Below, one piece after another: positions 25,071-33,169 of a stretch of 48,920 bases of DNA. Position 1 is the stretch's first letter, and each line of letters starts with the position of its first letter. The stretch is from Paenibacillus antibioticophila (lineage in GTDB: Bacteria > Bacillota > Bacilli > Paenibacillales > Paenibacillaceae), in assembly GCF_000455265.1 (NCBI RefSeq), contig NZ_HG005139.1, positions 1,670,640 through 1,719,559 on the forward strand, in the 5' to 3' direction. Made by a program: the position numbers and the translations under genes. The notes beneath the pieces are model-generated. The model was not told the origin of the DNA. It made no database searches and saw only the letters and a list, made by a program, of their open reading frames with translations.

Positions 25071-25101
25071 TTGACCTTCACGTTACGTCAAGGTGTACTC
25101 T
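25071..25101 (+). promoter_or_regulatory. MerR-type promoter/operator of the TipA-like regulator
   Basis: TTGACC (25071-25076), 19 bp spacer, TACTCT (25096-25101). The spacer holds CCTTCACGT T ACGTCAAGG (25075-25093), an inverted repeat with 8 of 9 matching positions. A 19 bp spacer with a dyad is the hallmark of MerR-activated promoters; autoregulation is inferred. Confidence 0.8.
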
Positions 25102-25123
25102 GGGTTTGTCAGGAGGGAAGCAC

Positions 25124-25882
25124 ATGGAATACACGATTCAAAAGCTCGGCAGGCTCGCGGGAGTCAGCACAAGAACGTTAAGGTACTATGACGAGATCGG
25201 CCTTCTCAAGCCGGCGAGAACGAACTCGTCCGGGTACCGGATATACGGTCAGAACGAGGTGGATCTGCTGCAGCAGATTTTGTTCTACCGGGAGCTTGAC
25301 GTTCCATTGGAGCATATTCGCGAGATCATGCATAATCCGGAATTTAACGGAGAAGATGCGCTGCGGGAGCATCGTGGCAAACTCCTCGACAGAAGAAGAC
25401 AACTCGATGCGCTGATTGCGAGCATTGATCAGACGCTTGATGCGCGGGAAGGGAGAACGACGATGACGGATCAGGATAAATTTGCAGGCTTCAAGCAGAA
25501 GCTGCTGGAGGAAAACGAGCAGAAATACGGTGCCGAGATTCGGGAAAAGTATGGGGAGGAAGCCGTGGAGCAATCCAATGCCAGGTTTGGCAGCCTGAGT
25601 GAAGCGCAGTACAATGATATGCAGCAGACGGAAAAGGAATTGTTTGCAGCCTTGAAGGTAGCGATGAAAAGCGGAGACCCGGCAGGAGAAGCGGCACAGC
25701 GTGCGGCTGACCTTCACAAGCACTGGCTCAGCTTCACGTGGCCTCAATACTCCAAGGAGGCTCATTCAGGCCTTGCCCGGATGTATGTAGAAGATGAGCG
25801 CTTCAAAGCCTACTACGATTCGCACTTCGAAGGAGCGGCATTGATGCTTAGGGATGCAATATTGCATTATACAGCTAAGTAA
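25124..25882 (+). CDS. MerR-family regulator with TipAS effector domain
   Basis: 252 residues from ATG 25124 behind AGGAGGG. Residues 1-70 are a MerR winged helix-turn-helix (YTIQKLGRLAGVSTRTLRYYDEIGLLKP, RTNSSGYRIYG), 75-112 a coiled coil, and from about 120 a TipAS domain (QKLLEENEQKYGAEIREKYGEEAVEQSNARF, HKHWLSFTWPQYS), which binds thiopeptide-like or other multidrug ligands in known members. Similar to B. subtilis Mta/YdfL types. It appears autoregulated through the 19 bp-spacer promoter. Confidence 0.9.
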   Translation: MEYTIQKLGRLAGVSTRTLRYYDEIGLLKPARTNSSGYRIYGQNEVDLLQQILFYRELDVPLEHIREIMHNPEFNGEDALREHRGKLLDRRRQLDALIASIDQTLDAREGRTTMTDQDKFAGFKQKLLEENEQKYGAEIREKYGEEAVEQSNARFGSLSEAQYNDMQQTEKELFAALKVAMKSGDPAGEAAQRAADLHKHWLSFTWPQYSKEAHSGLARMYVEDERFKAYYDSHFEGAALMLRDAILHYTAK

Positions 25883-25900
25883 AGGGAGACGGGCCTCAAG

Positions 25901-25937
25901 GCTGTCTTCAGATCAACGGTCTGAAGGCAGCTTTTTT
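25901..25937 (+). terminator. Terminator after the MerR gene
   Basis: GCTGTCTTCAGA (25901-25912) with TCTGAAGGCAGC (25920-25931), one wobble, then TTTTTT. Confidence 0.9.
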
Positions 25938-26023
25938 CGCTTGCATTGTTCGTCCGGGTTGATTAAGGTATCATGAAGAATAGACAAGAAAGGTGAACAT
26001 TTCTCTGATTGAGGTGGAAACGA

Positions 26024-27433
26024 TTGAAGACGGTTGTCATTGTTGGCGGGGGAGTTACCGGCCTGTCAGCGGCGTATTATTTAGAGCGGGAGTTATCTGG
26101 AGGACAGGAGCAGCTTCGAATCGTGGTCGTTGAGGCGAAGGAGAAGCTGGGCGGGAAAATACATACGATTCATGAATCGGGCTTTATTATGGAGGCTGGG
26201 GCGGACTCTATCGTTACGCGCAAGCAAAATACGGTTCCGCTGCTCGAGGAGCTGGGCTTGGCTGAGGAAGTTGTCTATAATGCTACAGGAAAATCATACA
26301 TTTACACGGAAGGACAGCTTAAGCTGATTCCCGAGGAAGCGGTGTTCGGCATCCCGATCGGACTTGAGTCCTTGGCCAAGAGCGAGCTGGTCTCCGCAGA
26401 GGGCAAGGTGGAGGCGCTCAGGGACATTTACACGCCGAACGAAAGCTACACCGCAGAAGACTCGGTGGGAGCATTCCTGGAAGCCTTTCTTGGGGAAGAG
26501 CTGGTTCGCAAGCAAATCGCTCCGGTATTGTCAGGCGTATATTCCGGCTCCTTGAAGGATTTGACGCTGGCTTCCACGATGCCGTATTTGCTGGATTATA
26601 AGAATGAATATGGCAGCATTATGCTGGGGTTGGAGGCAAATCGGCACGTCTTTAAGGGGAACGGAAATAAGAAGTTTTTCTCCTTTCACGGCGGGCTTGG
26701 CTGTTTGGTTGACCGGTTCGAAGAGAAGCTGAAGAATATTGAATTCATTAAGGGAGTACCGGTGAACAGCATTCAAAAATCTGCGGATTATTCCCCAAGC
26801 TACCAGTTGCAATTAGGGGACGGATCTGTTTTGTCGGCGGATTATATTGTGCTCAGCGCACCGCATCAGGCTGCAATGTCCATGCTGAATAATGAGGATC
26901 TGAACGAGGACTTCTCCAGGCTTCGCGGCGGTTCGATGCTTAGTGTGTACGTCGGGTTTGACTTGGCTGACGATGCGCTGCCTGTGGACGGAACAGGATT
27001 TATTGTCTCAGGCTCAGAGGATGTCCGCTGCAATGCATGTACATGGACTAGCCGAAAATGGCCGCATACGTCGGCGGAAGGCAAGCTTCTTACCAGGCTC
27101 TTTTACAAGAGCACCAGTCCCGGATTTGAAGAGCTGGCGAACATGACGGAGGATCAGCTGCTGGACCTGGCACTTTCCGATGTGGCACGCAGCTTGGGTA
27201 TTCAGGCAAAGCCGGTATCCTGCGTTGTCTATAAATGGCTGGATGCGATGCCGAATTATCATTTGCAGCATCCGGAGCTGGTGCGTTCCTTGGAAGAAAG
27301 AATGAAACAGCTTTATCCTGGAGTTCTGTTGGCGGGCTGCTCGTACTATGGTGTCGGTATCCCTGATTGCATTGCTAATGGTGAGGCTACAGCCAAGCGA
27401 ATTGCTCAAGACATTAAAGAGGCGCAGTCTTAA
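26024..27433 (+). CDS. hemY: Coproporphyrinogen III oxidase / protoporphyrinogen oxidase HemY (CgoX)
   Basis: 469 residues from a TTG at 26024, 6 bases after GAGGTGG. FAD dinucleotide fold at the N-terminus (TVVIVGGGVTGLSAAYYLE), EAKEKLGGKI, the MEAGADS segment, and the C-terminal motif GVGIPDCIANGEATAKRI. In Bacillota this enzyme oxidises coproporphyrinogen III to coproporphyrin III in the coproporphyrin-dependent heme pathway, membrane-associated. It usually sits behind hemE and hemH; here it is alone, downstream of the MerR gene's terminator. Confidence 0.9.
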   Translation: MKTVVIVGGGVTGLSAAYYLERELSGGQEQLRIVVVEAKEKLGGKIHTIHESGFIMEAGADSIVTRKQNTVPLLEELGLAEEVVYNATGKSYIYTEGQLKLIPEEAVFGIPIGLESLAKSELVSAEGKVEALRDIYTPNESYTAEDSVGAFLEAFLGEELVRKQIAPVLSGVYSGSLKDLTLASTMPYLLDYKNEYGSIMLGLEANRHVFKGNGNKKFFSFHGGLGCLVDRFEEKLKNIEFIKGVPVNSIQKSADYSPSYQLQLGDGSVLSADYIVLSAPHQAAMSMLNNEDLNEDFSRLRGGSMLSVYVGFDLADDALPVDGTGFIVSGSEDVRCNACTWTSRKWPHTSAEGKLLTRLFYKSTSPGFEELANMTEDQLLDLALSDVARSLGIQAKPVSCVVYKWLDAMPNYHLQHPELVRSLEERMKQLYPGVLLAGCSYYGVGIPDCIANGEATAKRIAQDIKEAQS

Positions 27434-27489
27434 TTTTCGGGTGGCATGGCACGAAGTCACGATTTGTTCATTTATTAGGGCCAAGCGCG

Positions 27490-27758
27490 GTGATTTATTT
27501 TCTGTGAGACGGGTATACTATAAGTAAGTGGGAAGTGGTAATGATCATACAGCACAACGGAATGATGCTCCAAGCACATCCGGAAAGGCAGTTGATTCAC
27601 CATGAAACCTCGTGAAAGAAGAAAGAGACGGAAGCTGTTGCTCGGTCTCTTGTCTGGTAAAGTTCCCTAGCAATTGGAAAGTTGCTTAACCATATTTAAT
27701 ATCGCTTCCCACCCCGGAAGGCTTGCGCGAAACGGAATCGCGCGAGTCTTCTTTTTTT
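27490..27758 (+). other. Short transcription unit without a recognised gene
   Basis: A weak promoter GTGATT-18 bp-TATACT (27490-27519) and a strong terminator (stem 27717-27730/27738-27751, seven T) bracket about 230 bases between hemY and the GNAT gene. The stretch contains a 22-codon basic ORF at 27602-27670 (MKPRERRKRRK...) and a small hairpin GAGAC/GTCTC. It may be a small RNA, a peptide gene or a long 3' end of hemY. The remainder of 27434-27830 shows nothing else. Confidence 0.35.
27717..27758 (+). terminator. Strong terminator downstream of hemY
   Basis: 14 bp stem with two wobble pairs (27717-27730 with 27738-27751), loop AACGGAA, then TTTTTTT. Confidence 0.88.
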
Positions 27759-27833
27759 ACCGCACTCACCCATCCAAAGTAATTCGTGCTCTCTTCCTGA
27801 GGAATGATGTTATGTATGCAAATTAGGTGAAGA

Positions 27834-27861
27834 TTGAACTTATGCTCCCGCCTGTTATTAT
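27834..27861 (+). promoter_or_regulatory. Promoter of the GNAT gene at 27909
   Basis: TTGAAC (27834-27839), 16 bp, TATTAT (27856-27861) with an extended TG. Confidence 0.55.
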
Positions 27862-27908
27862 ATGTATATGTCATACATCGAAAAGATCTAAGTAGGAGGC
27901 ACCTATAC

Positions 27909-28676
27909 GTGACGAATCAAGATATATTGAAAGTCGCTATGCGGCAATCGGCCTTGGATTTGAATTGTCATGAACGTGATTTTTGCCAACAAGAAAATAA
28001 GGTCGTTACTTCAGCAGCTGACCCGAATGCGAGAAAATACTTGACGCTGCCCTTTTATTGCAATTTAGTTTCTTACGGCCATAACATTGTTGCGTCTGTG
28101 GATGAGGAGATCGCCGCTGTCGTACAGGACTACATAAATAAGTATCCTATAGAGCACTGTTTTGAGACACCGAACCTGCATGTTCTGGATGAGGAGCTAC
28201 GCAAAAGAAACCGGCGTATTTGCTTCATGGCGGAATATTTTCTTCCCGATCTGAAGCTTCTTCGTGCGCTAGATTGCAGCTATGAGCTGAAGCTGATGAC
28301 ACCGGAGAGCTTCGGCGGGCTGTACACAAGCGAATGGGGCAATGCTCTATGTGAAAAACGTAAGCATCTGGACGTACTCGCTATCGGAGCTTATGAGGAG
28401 GGAGAGCTCATCGGATTGGCCGGCTGCTCTGCAGATTGCGAGACGATGTGGCAGATTGGGGTGGATGTTCTACCGGCATATCGGAAACAAGGGATTGCTT
28501 CTGCATTGACTAGCCGTCTGGCTGTGGAGGTCCTCCAGCGGGGGAAAGTGCCGTTTTATTGTGCAGCATGGTCCAACATCAAATCGGTGCGCAACGCAAT
28601 TACCAGCGGATTCAAACCGGCATGGGTGGAGATGACTGCGAAGGAAGCAGGATTTGTAGAGAATATGAACGCTTAG
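27909..28676 (+). CDS. GNAT acetyltransferase with N-terminal extension
   Basis: 255 residues from a GTG at 27909 behind AGGAGG; the frame further left covers the promoter. The C-terminal 100 residues hold the GNAT fold: LAIGAYEEGELIGLAGCSAD and the acetyl-CoA loop GVDVLPAYRKQGIASALT, then FYCAAWSNIKSVRNAITSGFKPAW. The N-terminal 150 residues (cysteine-containing, LNCHERDFCQQENKV) match a family of Bacillota GNATs of unknown target. Single gene with terminator. Confidence 0.8.
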   Translation: MTNQDILKVAMRQSALDLNCHERDFCQQENKVVTSAADPNARKYLTLPFYCNLVSYGHNIVASVDEEIAAVVQDYINKYPIEHCFETPNLHVLDEELRKRNRRICFMAEYFLPDLKLLRALDCSYELKLMTPESFGGLYTSEWGNALCEKRKHLDVLAIGAYEEGELIGLAGCSADCETMWQIGVDVLPAYRKQGIASALTSRLAVEVLQRGKVPFYCAAWSNIKSVRNAITSGFKPAWVEMTAKEAGFVENMNA

Positions 28677-28700
28677 AGAGTATCGGGAAAAAAAGGAAAT

Positions 28701-28730
28701 GCCGCTATAGGTTAATATAGCGGCGTTTTT
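28701..28730. terminator. Bidirectional terminator between the GNAT and ampS genes
   Basis: GCCGCTATA (28701-28709) with TATAGCGGC (28716-28724); GTTTTT on the plus side and CATTTCCTTTTTTT on the minus side. Confidence 0.88.
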
Positions 28731-28744
28731 CATTTAAAGTGACA

Positions 28745-29977
28745 TCAAACCCAGTTCCCTTGGCGGAATACAGGTTCGACCGAGCCGTCTTCAAGCTCCC
28801 CGTCGATGTCCAGCTCCGCGGAGCCCACCATGAAATCGACATGGGTCAGGCTGACGTTGGCGCCGCGCAACAGCAGTTCTTCTTTGCTGAGGGCAGCACC
28901 GCCTTCGATGTTCACAGGATAAGCACTGCCAAGTGCGAAGTGACAGGAGGCGTTCTCATCTATACCGGTATTGTAGAATATCCGGTTCATCCGTGAGATG
29001 GGTGAATCATGGGGAACCAAAGCAATCTCGCCGAGGTAGCTGGCACCTTCATCGGTTTCAAGCAGGGATGCCAGATGCTCTTCACCGGAAGATGCTTCAT
29101 AGGATACCACCTTGCCGTCCTTGAAGGTAAGACGAATGCCTTCGACCAGGCGGCCGTTCAGGTTCAGCGGCATGGTACTGGTGACCGTACCGTTTACAGC
29201 CGTCCGCAGCGGCATGGAATAGATTTCCTCGGTCGGCATATTCGCTACGAAATAAACGCCGGCTTCATTATAATCGCCGCCGCCGAGCCACAGATGCCCC
29301 TCCGGCAAGCCGACCTTCAAGTCGGTTCCAGGAGCGCGATAATGCAGGCTTTTGTATCGCTTAGCATTCATGGCGTTCTGGCGTTCTTTAAGATGAGCAA
29401 TGTGATCCTGCCATGCAGCCACAGCATCCTCGCCGTCCGTTACCCGGTTCATCTGGAATACAGCATCCCACATCGCTTGCACTCGCTCTTCTTCCGGCAG
29501 GTCGGCGAATACTTTATCTGCCCAGGCCCGAGTTGGCGCCTTGATCAGGGACCAAGTGATCCGGTTGTTGCGGGTATACTGCTGAAAGCCTTGACGCGCA
29601 ATGGCTGCGGCCTTGACAGCACGGGAAACCTTGCTGCCGTCAATGCCCTTAAGCAGCATCGGATCGGGCACTTTAATATGTAACAGGGCTCCGCCTTCTT
29701 CGGCAAAGCGCTCCAGCATGTCGGCATGCCATTTCGGATAATAGTCGAACGAATCGTCCGCAGCCTTTTCATAACGGATACGGGTTATCGCTTCATCGTC
29801 CCAATCTACCTGTACATACTTCGCACCGGCTTCATAAGCCTTGGCTACGACCAGTCGTGTGAACTCGGCTGTCTCTAACGGCGCCTGAACGATCAAGGAC
29901 TGTCCGGGCTGAATATGCACCCCGACCTTGACGACTAGATCGGCGTAGCTGTTAAGTAGTGTGCTGAAATCTGACAT
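28745..29977 (-). CDS. ampS: M29-family aminopeptidase (AmpS/PepS type)
   Basis: 410 residues, the usual M29 length, from an ATG behind AAGGAG. Metal-ligand segments are seen in NMPTEEIYSMP, GRLVEGIRLTF, LVPHDSPIS, ENASCHFALGSAY and THVDFMVGSAELDIDG. A cytoplasmic metallo-exopeptidase that removes N-terminal residues from peptides. Monocistronic; a MITE-like element ends 32 bp upstream of its start, so the promoter must lie in or beyond the element. Confidence 0.9.
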   Translation of the reverse strand: MSDFSTLLNSYADLVVKVGVHIQPGQSLIVQAPLETAEFTRLVVAKAYEAGAKYVQVDWDDEAITRIRYEKAADDSFDYYPKWHADMLERFAEEGGALLHIKVPDPMLLKGIDGSKVSRAVKAAAIARQGFQQYTRNNRITWSLIKAPTRAWADKVFADLPEEERVQAMWDAVFQMNRVTDGEDAVAAWQDHIAHLKERQNAMNAKRYKSLHYRAPGTDLKVGLPEGHLWLGGGDYNEAGVYFVANMPTEEIYSMPLRTAVNGTVTSTMPLNLNGRLVEGIRLTFKDGKVVSYEASSGEEHLASLLETDEGASYLGEIALVPHDSPISRMNRIFYNTGIDENASCHFALGSAYPVNIEGGAALSKEELLLRGANVSLTHVDFMVGSAELDIDGELEDGSVEPVFRQGNWV

Positions 29978-30008
29978 AAGCTGTTTCTCCTTCTCTGACT
30001 GCTTTATA

Positions 30009-30196
30009 AGTTGAACTATAAGATGCTGCTTGGCAGGGCATAAGAGTGAAGTGTTCTGACAGAAGTGCTAACGTTCGCCTTTGAGAGCGGATTTCCACCT
30101 TATAATGGCTTAGTACAGTCAGAGAAATCTGCGAACAACAGCGATCATAAGAACACTTCACACGTTGCCCCTAGAAGCGTAGTCATTTGTTCAACT
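30009..30196. mobile_element. MITE-like palindromic element, copy D
   Basis: 188 bp with ends AGTTGAAC (30009-30016) and GTTCAACT (30189-30196), each flanked by TA. Core arms GGGCATAAGAGTGAAGTG and CACTTCACACGTTGCCCC, with CTAACGTTCGCCTTTG and GCGAACAACAGCGATCAT. No transposase. Directly upstream of ampS. Confidence 0.85.
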
Positions 30197-30321
30197 TATA
30201 AAGCTATAAATTATTGTTCTATTATAGTCCCGGCATGAGAATGGTGCAAAGCGGGAATAATTTTGAGCTTATTGTCTCAGATTAGTACATGTATCGTTCA
30301 GTCAGACAGGAGGCAGATCAT

Positions 30322-30591
30322 ATGGAAAACCCATTTTCCAGCTTGCAATCTCAAAATCCCATCTCACTCGCCCAACAATCCGTTGAGAACGTGCACCGGG
30401 CGGTGAAGCAGGCTCAATCTCATCCCAGTGAGGAGACCGTGCAGAATGCGCGAAATGCGCTTGAGAAAGCGGAGCGTTCAATCGCCCAGGCAGAAGGCCG
30501 GATGAACCAGGAACCCATTGACCGGGCCAAAGAAAGCCTGGAGACAGACCGCGGATTTCTGGCGGAAGTGGGAAATCAATTAAATAACTAG
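30322..30591 (+). CDS. Small helical protein, unknown function
   Basis: 89 residues from ATG 30322 behind AGGAGG; the frame to 30289 lacks a site. Mostly alpha-helical with alanine/glutamate heptad-like stretches (AQQSVENVHRAVKQAQS, AEKAERSIAQAEGRM), likely a short coiled coil. No membrane segment. Family not recognised; the next gene follows after 38 bp and may be co-transcribed. Confidence 0.65.
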   Translation: MENPFSSLQSQNPISLAQQSVENVHRAVKQAQSHPSEETVQNARNALEKAERSIAQAEGRMNQEPIDRAKESLETDRGFLAEVGNQLNN

Positions 30592-30629
30592 TATGATAGC
30601 CATGAACAAAATTAGAGGAGTTGACAATC

Positions 30630-31064
30630 ATGGCAATAGAACTGGCACCTTACTTAACAATGGATGGGAATGCGAGAGAAGCAATTACATTTTACCAGCA
30701 GGCGCTTGGCGCTGAGATTTTGTTTCTGCAGACCTTTGGAGAAATGCCTGATAATCCGGACTTTCCGTTGCCGGTAGAAATGAAGGATAAAATATCCCAT
30801 GCCGCATTGAATGTGGATGGTGCGGAAATGATGTTCTCGGATGCTTTTCCTGGGAATCCTCCCAAATTGGGCGGTATGCTGTCTGTCTGCCTGACTACGG
30901 ATGAGGAGTCGAAGGCAAAGCGCATCTTTGATGCCTTGGCAGAGGGTGGGCAGATCGAGATGCCTTTCCAGAAGACCTTTTTCAGTCCGGGATATGGCAT
31001 GGTGACGGACAAGTTCGGCATCATGTTCCAGATCTTCACCAAAGGGGCAAGTGAATATAAGTAA
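30630..31064 (+). CDS. PhnB/YjdN-type VOC protein
   Basis: 144 residues from ATG 30630 behind AGGAG. The PhnB-like pattern is clear: APYLTMDGNAREAITFYQQALGAEI, ISHAALNVDGAEMMFSDAFPG and PFQKTFFSPGYGMVTDKFGIMFQIF. Such proteins lack most catalytic metal ligands of glyoxalases, and their role is unsettled. Ends at a good terminator. Confidence 0.85.
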   Translation: MAIELAPYLTMDGNAREAITFYQQALGAEILFLQTFGEMPDNPDFPLPVEMKDKISHAALNVDGAEMMFSDAFPGNPPKLGGMLSVCLTTDEESKAKRIFDALAEGGQIEMPFQKTFFSPGYGMVTDKFGIMFQIFTKGASEYK

Positions 31065-31070
31065 GTAAGA

Positions 31071-31101
31071 ACCGGAGGCAGTTGATGCTTCCGGTTTTTT
31101 T
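31071..31101 (+). terminator. Terminator after the PhnB-like gene
   Basis: ACCGGAGGCA (31071-31080) with TGCTTCCGGT (31086-31095), then a run of seven T. Confidence 0.9.
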
Positions 31102-31176
31102 ATCTTTGTATAATAAACGTAATATATATTATGTTAACTATCAGTAATATTAATAGTATCTATAAAATCATTATAA

Positions 31177-31256
31177 TTGACCAGCTTCAGGAGCTGTGCT
31201 AATTTCAAGAGAGTATAATTCTTAGTGTGTTACTAGGAATTTAATGCAGAATTCTA
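31177..31256 (+). promoter_or_regulatory. cysJI promoter with a downstream dyad (possible CymR-type operator)
   Basis: TTGACC (31177-31182), 17 bp, TAATTT (31200-31205). At 31234-31256 the dyad TAGGAATT-N8-AATTCTA lies just after the expected start site, where a repressor would block. GGAATT is part of the CymR consensus of Bacillus sulfur genes; assignment is inference. No S-box is present. Confidence 0.45.
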
Positions 31257-31281
31257 TGTAGGCTTGGTGAGGTGGATGAGC

Positions 31282-33123
31282 TTGGAATTACAAGTATCGA
31301 ACAGCCCGTTTAATCAGGAACAGACAGAGCTGCTGAATCGGCTGCTCCCGTCATTAACGGATTCGCAGCGGGTATGGCTAAGCGGTTATTTGACAGCTCT
31401 TGCTAGGGCAGGTTTTTCGGGAGGCTTAGCAAGCACAGCGGTATCAGTTCAGTCAGCCGCTCCTTCCGCAGCTGCGCCGGTTCCTGCGGCATCGAAAGAG
31501 ATCACGATTCTGTACGGCTCGCAAACCGGCAACAGCAGCGGCTTGGCCAAGAAATTTGCGAAAGCGCTGGAAGCCGAGCAGTATCAAGTGACGCTATCGT
31601 CGATGGGTGATTATAAGACAGGGAATTTAAAAAAGACGAGTCAATTATTAGTGATTGTAAGTACCCATGGAGAAGGAGAACCTCCTGACAGCGCGATTTC
31701 GTTCTATGAGTTCCTGAACAGCAAGCGGGCTCCGAAGCTGGATGGACTGAGGTTCTCCGTGCTTGCGCTGGGGGATACGTCCTATGAGTTTTTCTGCCAA
31801 ACCGGCAAGGACTTTGACAAGCGGCTTGAGGAATTGGGCGGTCAACGGCTTGTACCGCGGGTGGACTGCGATGTGGATTTCAGCGAGGACGCTGGCGCAT
31901 GGTTCTCGCAGGTTACAGCGGCACTTTCCGCCGGATCGGGGTCTGCGGCATTAAAGACGGAGGATCTCACAGCTCAAGTGGAAGCGGGAGAATCATCTTA
32001 TTCCCGTGAGAACCCATTCCGGGCAGAAGTGCTTGAGAATCTGAATTTGAACGGAAGAGGCTCTGCGCGCGAGACGCGGCATCTGGAAATCTCGTTGGAA
32101 GGCTCCGGCTTGGATTATGAACCAGGGGACAGCCTTGGCATTTATCCGGAAAATGACCCGCAGCTTGTGGATGCGTTAATTGCAACACTGGGTTGGAGTG
32201 GTGCGGAGGAGGTTCCGGTATCCAAATCTGGCGATTTGCTCCCCTCGCGGGAAGCCTTGCTGAGACACTTTGAGATCACGGTGTTGACCAAGCCGTTTCT
32301 TACCCGATTGGCGGATATCACCGGACATGAGGGACTGGTAAAGCTTGTATCGCCAGGCGAGGAAGAGGCTTTGAAAGGTTATCTAAAGGGAAGAGATCTC
32401 CTGGATCTGGTGCAGGACTATCATCTTCAGGGCATCGGTCCGGATGCGTTGACCGGCTTGCTTCGCAAGCTGCCGCCACGGCTGTATTCGATTGCCAGCA
32501 GCTCCAAGGCAACACCGGAAGAGGTGCATGTGACGGTTAGAGCCGTGAGATATGAAGCGCATGGACGGCAGCGCAGAGGTGTAACTTCGGTGCAATTGGC
32601 AGAGCGCGTGCAGCCGGGGGACACATTGCCTGTGTTCATTCAGCATAACCCGAGCTTTAAGTTGCCAAAGGACCCGAATACCAAAATTATTATGATTGGT
32701 CCGGGTACAGGTGTAGCTCCTTTCAGGGCATTTTTGAGTGAGCGGGAAGAGAGCGACGCACAAGGCGAGAGCTGGCTTTTTTACGGAGATCAGCACTTTA
32801 CGACTGATTTTCTGTATCAAGTGGAATGGCAGCGCTGGCTGAAGGATGGGGTGCTGACACGAATGGACGTTGCTTTCTCGAGAGATACCGAGCAGAAGGT
32901 TTATGTCCAGCACCGTATGCTGGAGCACAGCAAGGAGCTGTTCAACTGGCTTGAACAAGGAGCCGTGGTCTATGTCTGCGGTGATGAAGGAAGCATGGCG
33001 CATGATGTTCACGCCGCTCTTGCGACAATTCTGATTCAGGAAGGCGGTCTTGCGCCGGAAGCGGCGGCAGAGCGGCTGACAGAAATGCAGCGGCAGCAGC
33101 GCTATCAGCGGGATGTCTACTAG
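31282..33123 (+). CDS. cysJ: Sulfite reductase (NADPH) flavoprotein alpha subunit CysJ
   Basis: 613 residues from a TTG at 31282, 6 bases after AGGTGG; this gives MELQVSNSPFNQEQ, matching the start of Bacillus CysJ. Domains: flavodoxin/FMN (LYGSQTGNSSG, STHGEGEPPDSA, about 75-215), connecting/FAD region (PPRLYSIASSS) and NADPH domain (GPGTGVAPFRAF, YVCGDEGSMAHDV), ending in the typical QRYQRDVY. Passes electrons from NADPH through FAD and FMN to CysI. Co-transcribed with cysI 46 bp downstream. Confidence 0.95.
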   Translation: MELQVSNSPFNQEQTELLNRLLPSLTDSQRVWLSGYLTALARAGFSGGLASTAVSVQSAAPSAAAPVPAASKEITILYGSQTGNSSGLAKKFAKALEAEQYQVTLSSMGDYKTGNLKKTSQLLVIVSTHGEGEPPDSAISFYEFLNSKRAPKLDGLRFSVLALGDTSYEFFCQTGKDFDKRLEELGGQRLVPRVDCDVDFSEDAGAWFSQVTAALSAGSGSAALKTEDLTAQVEAGESSYSRENPFRAEVLENLNLNGRGSARETRHLEISLEGSGLDYEPGDSLGIYPENDPQLVDALIATLGWSGAEEVPVSKSGDLLPSREALLRHFEITVLTKPFLTRLADITGHEGLVKLVSPGEEEALKGYLKGRDLLDLVQDYHLQGIGPDALTGLLRKLPPRLYSIASSSKATPEEVHVTVRAVRYEAHGRQRRGVTSVQLAERVQPGDTLPVFIQHNPSFKLPKDPNTKIIMIGPGTGVAPFRAFLSEREESDAQGESWLFYGDQHFTTDFLYQVEWQRWLKDGVLTRMDVAFSRDTEQKVYVQHRMLEHSKELFNWLEQGAVVYVCGDEGSMAHDVHAALATILIQEGGLAPEAAAERLTEMQRQQRYQRDVY

Positions 33124-33169
33124 GTCGGCAGGGAAGAGAAGAACCCGTGATTGAAAGGAGAAGCTTACT

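Noticed and set aside
29952..30161. Minus-strand ORF containing KCSYDRCCSQIS and RSQRRTLALL, with look-alikes at 43316-43597 and in copies A and E
   Set aside because: The similarity comes from the palindromic elements themselves; no ribosome binding site and the frame ends within the element. Repeat artefact, not a protein family.
31105..31260. SAM riboswitch upstream of cysJI
   Set aside because: No aptamer elements and no intrinsic terminator; only a promoter and a short dyad are seen.
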